NCBI GenBank assembly: GCA_003254905.1
Contig: QANU01006659.1
Span: forward strand, 230,991 to 294,990
From: Nissolia schottii
Taxonomy: Eukaryota > Streptophyta > Magnoliopsida > Fabales > Fabaceae
Direction: 5' to 3'
DNA: 64,000 nucleotides
Part shown: in pieces, positions 31,890 to 49,117 of the stretch
Position numbering within the stretch: position 1 is the first letter of the stretch
Layout of the letters: every line of letters starts with the position of its first letter
Program-made: the position numbers and the translations under genes
Notes under the pieces: generated by a model
Told to the model about the DNA's origin: nothing
What the model saw: only the letters and a program-made list of their open reading frames with translations
The model's database searches: none

Positions 31890-34800
31890 ATGGTATTGAA
31901 GAGTTTCTGTGAGAAGATTGTTGTTGCAAAATGTTCTTCTAAAAGCTCAATTGAGACTGTAGATAACAACCAGGTGCCTGCTTCTGCGAAAGCAGGGTCC
32001 AGTGACAGTAAGTTTCCCAAGGCTTCCTTATGGTCAAGCTTCTTTCCATCTGGTTTTTCATTCTCTGAAACACATAGTGAATCATCGACTTCTGAAAAGA
32101 AAGCAGTTAATTCTAGAAATAGTGGGTGGGCAGCTGCTGTGAGGAAAGTTGTCACTGGTGGCTCGATGAGGAGATTTCATGAGCGTGTACTTGGGTCAAG
32201 CAGGACTGACATTTCAGGCTCTGATGGGGATATATGGCTTCTAGGTGTCTGCCATAAACTTTTGCAGCATGAATCCACTGGAAATGTAGATACTAATAGT
32301 AATGGGTTAGCAGCATTTGAGCAAGATTTTTCCTCAAAAATCCTAGTAACTTATCGGAAAGGTCTGTTGAATATATACTGTCCTTTTTGGCATGTATTCC
32401 CATGTTAGATATTAGATTAACAAATTTTAATGTTCATACATATCTGTAGGCTTTGATGCTATTGGAGATTCAAAGTATACTAGTGATGTTAATTGGGGAT
32501 GTATGCTTCGAAGCAGTCAGATGCTTGTTGCTCAGGTATTATGCCTTCTATTCAATGATTGCTTTTGATTAAGGTATTGTCACATGGTAGATGGTACCTT
32601 GGTATAATCTCTTTATATTTCTTTTTCTGTTAATGTTTTCTTTCAAAGTAAAGCTATTAATGGGCTTCCTTGTCTACAGGCATTAATCTTTCATAAATTA
32701 GGTAGATCATGGAGAAAAACTACTGATAAGGTCAGGTGATTGACATGTAATGTTCCAGTAAATAGTAAATAGACTGTTATGTTTTCTTTACCTTTTGTTT
32801 TGACATCTTCATATGTTTAGGGTTGAGGGTTTAGCTCTTAAGATAAATGCCAATAGGTTGACTAATTATTATATTTTCATAATCTACAGCCACTGGATAG
32901 AGAATATATTGACATCTTGCAACTTTTTGGTGATTCGGAGGCTTCTGCTTTCTCTATCCACAATCTTCTTCAAGCTGGTAAAGGTTATGGTCTTGCTGTT
33001 GGTTCATGGGTGGGCCCATATGCCATGTGTCGCACATGGGAAGTTCTAGCCCGTAACCAAAGGGTGACAAATGACCTTGGAGAACAGCCACTTCCAATGG
33101 CTGTTTATGTTGTTTCTGGAGATGAAGATGGAGAACGTGGTGGAGCACCAGTTGTCTGCATTGAAGATGCATTCAAACACTGTTCCGAGTTTTCAAGGGG
33201 CCTAGTTGCTTGGACACCTCTACTTTTATTGGTTCCTCTGGTTCTAGGACTTGATAAGGTCAATCCGAGGTGCGTAACTTTTTCAATGTTCTATGGGACT
33301 ATAATAATTAATTTACATTTGAGCTATTATGTTTATTCAAATAGAATTGTATGGTCTTATTATCTTTTCCCTTCAAATTTGGATTCTTTTATAAACAATA
33401 GAAATGGCACTCGGCGAAGAAAGGGATTCCTTTCTTTTAATTCTTAAATCCAATAAGTCAATAAATATAAAACATAGAACTTTGCATAACATTTTAGTAT
33501 TGAGTGTTGTGACATTGTCCAAAGCTACGATATTTTCCCCCACCTTTTAATTATACTTTCAATTACACCTGTTATGGCTGTTGGATCACATAAACTTCCC
33601 TTTAGGTTAAACGTTTATGTTGTAAATATCCATCATGAAACTTGAAGCATATCTTCATAGTGATGTAACGTGATTAATGGTTTCTCTATCTTTATCCAAC
33701 AAGTTAGTACTTTGTAGAGATAATAATTGGGTGTGGTAGGTGCTTATAATCTCATATAGTTCATTGGCACATGGGGTGGGGGGTTTAAAATATAATTTGA
33801 AAGCTGTTCTACAATCTTCAGTTTCACAGTAGTGCAATACTGATCAGTTGCATCTATAAACTATTATCAGGTATATTCCATTATTGCAGTCAACTTTTAA
33901 ATTTCCTCAGAGCCTCGGCATTGTTGGTGGCAAACCAGGTGCTTCAACATACATTATTGGTGTTCAGAGTGATAAGGCATTCTACCTTGATCCCCATGAT
34001 GTTCAGACGGTATGGCAGTGTTACTATTTGAGATTGTGAAACTTGTAGTCATATCATATGGGTTATACATTAATTAACTTGCTAAATGTACACTTTCTTG
34101 GTTATGCTTTGCTCCAGAGTTATTTATTAACATTCATTATTTCATGAGTTATTATGATTGTGCATCACATGTCTTCAACTGGCATATGAAGTAGCCTTTT
34201 CAAAGGAAACAGATAAGTTCAAAAGAAAAACCAAGAAACTATTCTGGCTCTGTGATTTCAATGTGATTTGGTATATAAATACAATAACAATGTTTGCAAT
34301 GATTTTATTGACGAAATCAGGACAAATCATTGTTCAGATTCATCCCAACTAGTTGCAACATTTATTTGGTCTAATCATGATTGTTAGTTCATAAATGGAT
34401 AACCAAGAATGGGGTCTCAATTTTGAGGTGAGAGATTGCTGGCTAGAATGGAGGAACATGCTAATAGAATTCTGTGAATGATATGTGTGTGTGTGTGTAC
34501 AAATTTGTTGATCAGCAGAGCTTGAGATGATTGTGTATACAGTAAAAAACTTACAGTATAAGGCTACACGCACCCGCCTTGTGCACCTGAAAGTTAAAAG
34601 GAAAGAAAACTAAAGGGGATAAAACAGAACAATTGAAAAATCAAGAACAAAAATGAAAGGCTCAATGATGGCCTACTAGTCGGGAGGAACGGAATCTCTG
34701 TTGGTTTTTATACTGCCTATGATGCATAACTTCAATTGTAGTTGTTGGGCTGGTGAAGCATGCATAGCTCACTAATTATTTCTTAAATGCTTCTTTTCAG

Positions 34801-35333
34801 GTTGTTAATATCAATGGAGACACTCAAGAGGCTAATACTTCATCATACCATAGCAAGTAGGCTTTCTACGACTACTGGTTTTTTGTGTTTCTTATCTATA
34901 TCTCGCTCATACTTGTTTGCTTAACCTTTCAAAAACTTACCAGCATTTTCAGGCACATACCCCTAGATTCAATTGACCCATCCTTGGCTATTGGATTTTA
35001 CTGCCGAGACAAAGGTTTGTCGGTTTCTTCGGCTTGATTTCGTGAGCTCAATAATTGCGCCTAATATCTAAGCTTTCTGTTGACCCTCATCTTCTGGCTT
35101 GTTAATGGTGGCTGCCAGATGATTTTGATGACTTCTGTTCCCATGCTTCAAAGCTTGCAGAAGAATCAAATGGTGCACCATTATTCACTGTAGCTCAGTC
35201 TCGGAGCTTCTCAACGCAAGTTGCAAACAATGATGTGTCAGGCGACAACTCCGGATTCCAAGAAGATGATTCCCTTGGTATGGACCTTGTCAATGAAGTA
35301 GGTGCCAATGAGGATGATTGGCAACTCCTATAA
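31890..35333 (+). CDS. ATG4: Autophagy cysteine protease ATG4
   Basis: Eight coding exons: 31890-32361, 32450-32535, 32680-32730, 32890-33269, 33871-34009, 34801-34856, 34953-35014 and 35119-35333, joining in frame to 486 residues. ATG4 cleaves the C-terminus of ATG8 so that it can be joined to phosphatidylethanolamine, and later releases it again; it is cytosolic. The family core is clear: SDVNWGCMLRSSQML with the catalytic cysteine at about residue 175, GSWVGPYAMCRTWE, SLGIVGGKPGASTYIIG, and YLDPHDVQ with the Asp/His of the triad at about 370 and 372. The end DDWQLL has a W-x-x-L form like an ATG8-interacting motif. Length fits plant ATG4 (about 470-490). A leader exon near 30480-30630 and a long leader intron with acceptor at about 31828 are likely. 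Confidence 0.95.
34484..34500. repeat. TG microsatellite in ATG4 intron 5
   Basis: ATGTGTGTGTGTGTGTAC run inside the intron between exons 5 and 6. Confidence 0.8.
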
Positions 35334-36864
35334 TTGCCAAACCCATGAGGTGGATTTGAAGTTAAGGGGTTGCAAAATTTGTTTGTTTGATTCTCATGTG
35401 CCTAATTGGCCACTTTGGTTGATGACTCCCACATTTCAGAGAATGGTTGAGAATAGGCATTGTAGAAAGTAAATTTAAACTCATTATGATTCTTTTGGCT
35501 TTAATTTATTTGCACATTTGTTCATATAGCTAACCAGGTATTTGTTGTACATTACACGGCTAGTTCCTTCATATTTGTTGCTTGTACCCTTTTTATTTGC
35601 TACAAACTTGTAGTGGATAATGCTTTTGCACTGTCAAATAAATGGTAGAGTAGTTCACATTGCTCAATTGTCTTAAAATGAAGCCAGTATGAGCCAAACA
35701 GGTGACTCTTCTAGCCAATTTTTTATTGGAATTTCATGCATTGCAGTATTGCAAAGCTGTTGTTGCATTGGCAGCATCATGTGAATGATAAGATTGTAGC
35801 CTATGAACTATGAAGCCCGGATTCTCCAAGTGTCAGATACTTTTACAAGTTTTTTGCCTTACATTTTTTTTTGAATTTTTTACCCATATTAATAGAGATT
35901 CAATGGAAATGTTATAACAATCAAACAGATAAGTGCATTTGGATTTTATTATGTTTACCAATGATTTATGCCAATATTGAAGGCACCATTCCTCTCTTTT
36001 AAACTCTCTGAGAAAAACCTTAAGTGTTAATGAGATAGATGGGAATTTAGGTGGTGTTTGGTACGAGGTAATTTATTTAGATTATTGGTAATTGGACTTT
36101 TAAATTACTTGGTAATTCACATTAACTTGTTTGGTGCGACATGATTATTGGTAATTTACATTGCATTTCAAGTGGTAATGTGGATTACTTCTATGAGATA
36201 TATATCTACATTACCATCGGCAAGTAATTCTAAATAATAATATTATTATTATTACTATTATTATTATAAACATAATAATGAAAATAAAAACATTAATAAA
36301 ATGATAATAACAATAAAAAATAATAATGAATATAAAAATAGTAATAATAAATAAAAGTAATAATAAAATAATAATAATAATAATAAAAGTTGTAGTAGTA
36401 ATAATAATAATAATAATAATAAAAGTAATAATAGTAATAAAAATAATAATGAAAATAAAAATAGTAATAAACTTCTCCTTAGTTTTTTCATCACGTAATT
36501 TTGTGGATATAAACTTGGTCATATCTTGACTAAGATAACTCTTTTCAAAGTGGTTTAAGATAACTTAATCAATAGTTGCATTGTGGATAGTTGCATTGTG
36601 GACATAATAAAAGTATCAGTCTTGCCACGAGCATATCCATACTAAAGGATCATTTTCTGAGTCTCGTATTTTTTTCTTTTTGGAAAAAGAATTACTTAAC
36701 GGTGTTAATTTCTCCTTATATGGCCATAATACAAGACGCTGAAGAATACCAGAAATTATTTTTGTAAAACTTGAATTTTTTGAACCAACAACCACTCATG
36801 AAAGGGTAGGATCCATTATGTTTCGTTTTTCTTATTTTTGTAACAGTTGTCAAAAAATTTAAGT
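35334..36864. other. ATG4 3' region and AT-rich intergenic
   Basis: The ATG4 untranslated tail probably ends within the first 400 bases. Around 36050-36200 is sequence beginning GGTGTTTGGTACGAGGTAAT, a form seen at ends of some hAT-like elements, but no partner end was found. The AAT/ATT tract follows. Confidence 0.4.
36230..36475. repeat. Long interrupted AAT/TAATAA low-complexity tract
   Basis: About 245 bases almost entirely of ATT/AAT-type triplets with scattered G and C. Open frames on both strands here (Ile/Leu or Ile/Lys/Asn runs) are products of the repeat and not genes. Confidence 0.9.
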
Positions 36865-38755
36865 CATCCAAATAATATTATTTTAAGAATATTAATATGT
36901 AGGACACACCATGGTAGACTTGTGAGCATGATTGTCAAAAGTAGTCCCATGTGTTTTTTTATCCCATCTCTTCTTTTAATAAGGCCGTTGTTGTTGCTCA
37001 ACAATTGAAACTAGCTTTTAATTATGGACGTTCTCGGTGGTATGTTGAAACCTCGAGATAAAGACATTTTAATTATGTCAAACCTTTCACATCTTGAGTT
37101 TGTTGCTTTAGATTTTAGAAATAATTATTTCTCTTGAGTTCTTAGATGCTGAAATCTTGCTTCAATAAGTCTTAAAGACACTATTAAACAAGAGAATGGT
37201 GTATCTTTGAATGATTGTGCAAAAACAATAATTTTTCTTCATCTTCACATTCACGAAGGATTAAAATATGAATATCTTATTCTAAAAGATTCTACAGATC
37301 TTTGGAGGAGTTTCAAGGAAATATGTGATTATAAAAAAGAAGATGATTCTTCCAAAAGTTCATTATGATTAGATTTATATGCAATTACAAAATTTTAAAT
37401 CTATATGTGAATATAATTTTAAAGTATTAAGAATCACCTCGCATTTAAAATTTTGCGGGAAAGATACTATTGATGGAGATATGCCAGAGAAAACATTCTC
37501 AACTTTTCATGCCTTGAATGTGCTTCTGGAGTTGCAATATCAACAAAAAGGATTTACAAAATATTTTGAATTGATTTCATGTCTTCTTGTGGCGGAACAG
37601 AATAATGAGTTACCCATGAAAAATCATGAAACGTTGTCAATTGGCTCTGCTCTGTTACCTTAAATGAATGCACCAATTTATAACCCTGGAAGTGGTAAAG
37701 GTCATGGCTCCAATCAAATGTGTAATTACGGTAAAAAGAAGGAAAACTCATTTCAATGACACTCCTCACTTTTCCTATAAGAACAAGCCACACTAGAGGT
37801 GTGAAAACAAAGAAGAGAAGAAGGGACAAAGTAAGAATTCAGCAAATAAATGTTATCTCTATGGCGTGAAAGGGCACATACCTATCATACGCCAAGACAT
37901 TTGGTTGACATTCTCGTATCACTAAAAAAGAAAGATAAAAAGACATAAACAAATTTTGTCTTTGAATTATCTGATTTGAGTCACTTAGACAATCATGTCG
38001 TAATTAATATGAGTCATTTTGATGTATTTAATTTCTATGAGGATCCCAATGAAGATGTTGGACATCTGATTAACAATGAGAATATTTAGTAATTATATTA
38101 ATTTCTATTATCATTAAATATTTAGGATTTTATTTTCTTTTAGTAAGTCTTTATTTTATTTGTACAAATTCTATTTAGAATCTTCTAAGCATGTAGTCTC
38201 AATTTAATGAATATTATTTGGTATTTCAGTTTCAAATCCACTCCATATTGACACAATTTTTCTTCTAAAAAAAAGCTCCTAATCCAAATTTTGCAATATC
38301 TTAAAATTCCATTTATAAAAAAAACTTTATAAATATTATATTCAAGTACAACCATTAAATAGACAGTGGTGTTACCTGTAAGACTCATTAACATATAGCC
38401 ACCAACCCACTAAATACATATTGGTCCACTACTAATTATTAAACCGCGTTCTACCTACCCATTCTCACCCCAAAGCCCGTGACCCACACGCCACTCTCAC
38501 CTCGACGTGTCTCTCAACTCGTGAAAAACCCTCACCTCCCTCTCAAAAATCCCTAAGTTCCTTCTGAAAAATCCTTCACCTGCCTCGCAAAAACCCCTCA
38601 ACTCCACACACTAGACGACGACGACAACCCCTATCCCCTACACAAACGACCACTGAACAAACCTAAGCCCCTAAAGATCCTTGAATCTGTGACTAATTTA
38701 TTAGTTTGTTCCTACTTTAAAAACATTTATGACAATGTTGTTAGTTTAAATACAT

Positions 38756-39106
38756 GAGTTTGTTCATTCTCTGTATATGGGATTGTTCATAGAGAACACA
38801 AGAGTTTGTTCATTCTAAGTATATGCCTTTGTTCAGTTCATACAGTGTACAAGAGTTTTTTCATACTCAGTATATGGCTTTGTTCCTACAGTGTATATGA
38901 GTTTGTTCATTCTCGGTATATGGCTTTGTTCATATAATGTACAGGAGTTTGTTCATTCTCAATATATGGCTTTGTTTATGGATAATACAAGAGTTTTTTC
39001 ATTTTCAATATATGGCTTTGTTCATACAGTGTACATGAGTTTTGTTCATTCTCAATATATGGCTTTGCTTATACAGTGTAGAGGGGTTTGTTCATTCTCA
39101 ATATAT
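38756..39106. repeat. 46-bp minisatellite, about 7.5 units
   Basis: Unit of the form GAGTTTGTTCATTCTCAATA TATGGCTTTGTTCATACAG TGTACAT. Seven units of 46-51 bases and a partial eighth lie head to tail, differing at a few positions each. An open frame over it (38891-39166) repeats FVHSQYMAL-like peptides but has no sign of being a gene. Confidence 0.92.
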
Positions 39107-39339
39107 GAGTTTGTTCACAAATATGTAGTTTTGCAGATCCAACACAATCAACCGAGCAATCATTGAGGGGAAAAGAAAATCATGGTGATGGAGGACGGTG
39201 AGCCTCGTGGAATAGAGAATGGAGACGAGCAAGGATGTAAAAACAACCAAGAAAAGAGCCTCGTAGGATGGAGGATGGAGAAGCAATGGTTGTTGGCTGA
39301 CGAAGCGAGTGAGAAACGATGGTTGTTAGTTGGCGTTGC

Positions 39340-40430
39340 GTGTTATGCCCCAACTTTGGACGTGACTGCACGCAGCAGGGATATTAACCTTATGGAAGCT
39401 CTGCCATGGCATAACTACTAATCATGCATAATACTAATTAAATAACAGAGTTATAAATAAATAATGCTTGTCTAAAATACATAATATTTGGTCATAACAA
39501 TAATAATAATGAAACTAAAAATGTCTTATGCTAATGTCTGATAATGCGAGATCCTGCCTAAGTCATCTCGAGCATATCCTAACAATTATAATATCACAGT
39601 AGACCCCACTGCAAAGTGGAGCTCACCACTAACATTGGACATCACTGCTACTAGACGAGGGGAATGTAATCACTCTTCTCAACTATATCTAAAAAATAAT
39701 ATGACAAAGGAGTGAGTTGTCAACTTAGTGGTAGTTGTCAACTTAGTGGTAGGTACCTCGGCACCACGCACATAACAAATACTGGGTACGCGCGCACACA
39801 CACACATATATCATAAAGCAGTTGCAAGATTTTATAGATAAGTTCACATGTCATAATAGTTCTAGAAATATAAATGCTAAAAATAAAGGAACTATTAAGC
39901 TGTTATATAAGACTACCCACCTCCAGTGAAGGGGTGCGAGGAGAGGTGCCTTTTGATCCTCGATCAAGGGAGTGCGAGGTCGACCTTGCTTCACCAAGAT
40001 AAATCATCATGACCCGGCTACACTGAACCTATAAGAATACTGAATCACGGCAGGGATGCTAAACGCATATAATACTGAGAATTATGTGGGTGCTCTAAAT
40101 CCATATAACACTGAGAATACTACGGGTATGCTGAAATACATTGAGCCCGTATAATACTGAACCTATTGAAATGTAAATCCACTACCCTAGGGTGGTCATG
40201 CATAACTGATTATGAATTCCTTAGTTAATGTAAGCTAATTATGGTTCACTTACTTGTAATCAATTGCCAAAGTTATTAGGTACTATGCCTACTGATTATG
40301 GAAAACTTGTTATGCTATGGTCATATTATAGGAGTTGCTACTTAAGCATAACCAAATAGTTTTAAACATATACTCTTACATTTAATTCACATAGCACATA
40401 CATAGTTTTCTACTTAGTCCTAACATATGA
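39340..40430. other. Unassigned repeat-like sequence, possibly LTR-derived
   Basis: Blocks such as TGCCCCAACTTTGGACGTGA and CCTCCAGTGAAGGGGTGCGA look like non-coding parts of plant LTR elements, and there is a CACACACA run at 39795. There is no coding sequence and no defined ends. Confidence 0.25.
39720..39757. repeat. 18-bp direct duplication
   Basis: GTTGTCAACTTAGTGGTA occurs twice, adjacent, in otherwise unassigned sequence. Confidence 0.75.
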
Positions 40431-40433
40431 TAA

Positions 40434-40501
<68 letters not shown>

Positions 40502-40502
40502 C
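40431..40502. repeat. AAT microsatellite, about 23 units
   Basis: Nearly perfect run of AAT units, the longest in the window; likely length-variable between accessions. Confidence 0.95.
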
Positions 40503-41098
40503 ACAATGGACTCGATTAACGGACTGCTAATGCGGCACATCTCGATGCACCGGGGCCTCTACTCACCAGGAAAGGCTTGAGACTGGGAAGCACTGACTCC
40601 GAGTGGCGTAGTGTTGGCACCTGAAACGGCCAACAAACACTACACCATTAGAAATTGACAAAAATATTATTATAGGGTGCCGCGATAGCGATCTAGCATT
40701 GCCACGGTGAACCGGCATTGCCACGGCGGTCGTGGACTGCTACGACGCTGCCACTTCCAAAGTAGTGGCGCTGGAGCCTACTATCCTAAGCCACCCCTAA
40801 AAAGACTAGTTACCTACCCTATGTAAATACATAGAGTAGTGCATAGAGTACCAACAATCAATTTATAGACTAATAAAGTAAAATATACAAAAAATATTAA
40901 AAATAATAAACTATATATAATCGTATCAAATTTGGATAATGACATTCATCTAACTAACATTTGATAACAAACTATATGTAACATTATTTTAAGAATATTA
41001 GTTCGTAGGACCCACTATGATAGAGTGTAGTTGTCAAGCCATCTTCATCCTATCATTTCTATTTTTATTAAGCCATTGTTGTTCTCAACAACACAACG

Positions 41099-41860
41099 TG
41101 TTTGGGTTAGCGTTTGGCCTCCCTAAAATCACTTTTTAAGTAATAAAAGTGCCTTGAACATTGTACAATAATGTTTGGATAATTTGAATCACAATCAAGT
41201 TTGAACACAAACTCAATTTTGGAACTTCAAACGTGGAAGCAACAATGTGTTGCTTTTGCGTTGATTAAAATCCCGTTAAGGGATATGTTGACAAAAATAT
41301 CCTTGTAAAATAAAGAGTAATATTAAAAATATAATGTAAAACCCTTATCCTTTTTTATAATTAAATGTGTAAAAGTGATTTTGATTATTATTATCCAAAT
41401 AATATTCATTCTATCATAATCAATTTTGATATAAAGTTTTCAAACATAAATAACGTTTGACATCAACTCACTTTTAATCAAAATCAATATGGTAGAATTA
41501 CGTTGATCCAAACTCCCCGTTTACAAATTAAAATTCAAACAGACACTAAAACTAGCAAGCCTCGACTAACCTGGATTGATCCCAAACCCTTTGGGACCAT
41601 TTGGTCCAAGTAATTTTTTAACAACAAAAAATATTACTATTACATTTTTACCCTCCTTTTCGAATTTTATTTTCGTGCATTGCAATTTACTGGACTAAGT
41701 TGCTCTCTAATATTACAATACTTACAATACTAGTATTTAGCTAATTGGAGCGTGTTAGAGTGGTTCAAGTTGACTTATGGACCAATTTTGTCTTGGGCCA
41801 AAAGATCTAAGTTAAAATAATTGGAATACTTTTTTAATAATAATTTTGTTAAGGGGAGTG
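41099..41860. other. Intergenic, AT-rich, no gene seen
   Basis: Contains GTTTGG/AACGTTTG-type stretches (41100-41530) that may be a diverged small transposon, but ends could not be matched. Confidence 0.35.
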
Positions 41861-42849
41861 GTCACCTAGGTCCTGACCTTTTCTACGTTGTCCACATTGG
41901 TCCCTGGTGAAAAAGAAGGGTTCCTCAACTTTTCGTCTGTTGGCCACGTTCGTCTCTTTGTTACCTTGTCATCTCATCGGTAGTTAACGACTACCCACGT
42001 GGTTGTTAAACCCTTTCTCTATCCTAGTCACTACACACCTTAGCACACAACTTAACACACACATCAGCATATAAAAACGTTGTTTTGCAACTAAAGAAAA
42101 AACTTAAAATTCACCCCCAATTTTACTTTCACCCCAATTTTCCAACCCCGGTCGATTCCTCTACGCCCATTTCACACTTCATTTCTATCCTCTCTGTCCC
42201 TCCGCTTCACCCCTCTCTGTCGTCTCACTTCACCCCATTTCACACTCATTCACCATCGATTGTCCATACCCATTTCATAATCTTACTCTCCATCGCTACA
42301 CACTCACCATTATAACTACTCACCATCATCACTCATCTCCAACAAGCAAGAGAAGAGTGTTGCCATAGAGGAGACAACAAGGTAATGGAGGGATGAACGT
42401 GACCAACAGAGAAAAAATTGAGGGGCCTGTGAGAGATTTTTTTTTTTTTTTTGGTCAGGAACCTAGGTGAGTTGTGATAAGATTGAGAGTGAGAGTGTGA
42501 GGACAGAGAGGGGGCGAAGAAGACAAGGTAAAGCGAGATGAGAGGACAAGGATGAGGTTGAAAAATTGAGGGTGAAATATATTTGGGGGGTGAATTAATT
42601 TTGGGTAATTTGTTTAAGGTTGCAAAATGACCTCGTTTTGGGTTGTTTTGATACCTGCATTTTTCATTTTTTCTGAGTTACAAAATAACGTTTTTATGTG
42701 TTGAGTTGTGCGCTAATGTGTGTAATAACTAGGATAGAGAAGATTTAACGGTCAAACGTGACCAAAAAAAAAAAAGTTAAGGGACATGTGAGAGATTTTT
42801 TATTTTTTTTTAATAACCAATGTGAGCAACACAAAAAGGTGAGAGCCTT
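41861..42849. mobile_element. Near-palindromic TIR element of about 980 bp upstream of KDSA
   Basis: The left half (41861-42340) pairs with the inverse of the right half (about 42476-42849). Matching blocks from the outside in: CCTGACCTTTTCTACGTTGT with CTCACCTTTTTGTGTTGCT, CCACATTGGT with TCACATTGGT, TTCTCTATCCTAG on both, GCGCACAACTCAACACA with GCACACAACTTAACACA, AAAACGTTGTTTTGCAACT with AAAACGTTATTTTGTAACT, and a TTCACCCCC block near the centre. The middle holds an extra copy of one end (about 42395-42475, ending GGTCAGGAACCTAGGTGA). No transposase. It looks like a long-TIR non-autonomous element. The right edge is about 240 bases before the KDSA start codon. Confidence 0.75.
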
Positions 42850-43091
42850 AAATAATTATTTAGACATTAATCTAGCCCTTCTTCTCTCACTATCTCTCCT
42901 TCTCCATCTCGTTCTCTTCTCCAGCTCCCTGCCTCCGCGCCGCCTCTGCCCCGCCTCCAGTGCCGCCGCCTCAGGTCTAACTTTCCCACCTCCTTTCACC
43001 CACCCACACTACCCCTTACTGCCTCTCTTTCTCTCTCTCGTTCTGGAAGGAGGCCGACCTTCTCTTTGTGTCCTTGTTTGCAGCTTCCTTA

Positions 43092-49117
<6,026 letters not shown>

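Larger units (their letters stand above)
36865..41098 (+). mobile_element. Copia gag-type fossil flanked by a diverged direct repeat
   Basis: A direct repeat at 36865-37010 and 40978-41098 shares ATTATTTTAAGAATATTA, a GTAGGAC block, and a TAAGCC/TAAGGC-GTTGTTG block. Next to the left copy, 37050-38090 matches the gag region of a plant copia family: HLEFVALDF, CAKTIIFLHLHIHEGLK, FKSICEYNF, KTFSTFHALNVLLE and ISCLLVAEQNNELPMKNHE, then a zinc-knuckle remnant (GVKGHI) and the DLSHLDNHV acidic tail. No pol was recognised between the repeats, which instead hold a minisatellite and microsatellites. The gag part has several breaks. The repeats may be LTR relics, but this is unproven. Confidence 0.6.

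Noticed and set aside
36211-36522. 103- and 76-residue Ile/Leu-rich 'membrane' proteins
   Set aside because: Pure translation of an AAT/ATT low-complexity tract, open on both strands.
38756-39166. CRISPR-like array or repeat-containing protein
   Set aside because: Units are contiguous with no unique spacers, and this is plant nuclear DNA; it is a minisatellite. The open frame over it is a by-product.
40639-40660. CACTA transposon end (CACTACACCATTAGAAATTG)
   Set aside because: Only a single short end-like motif was found, with no matching inverted end or transposase.
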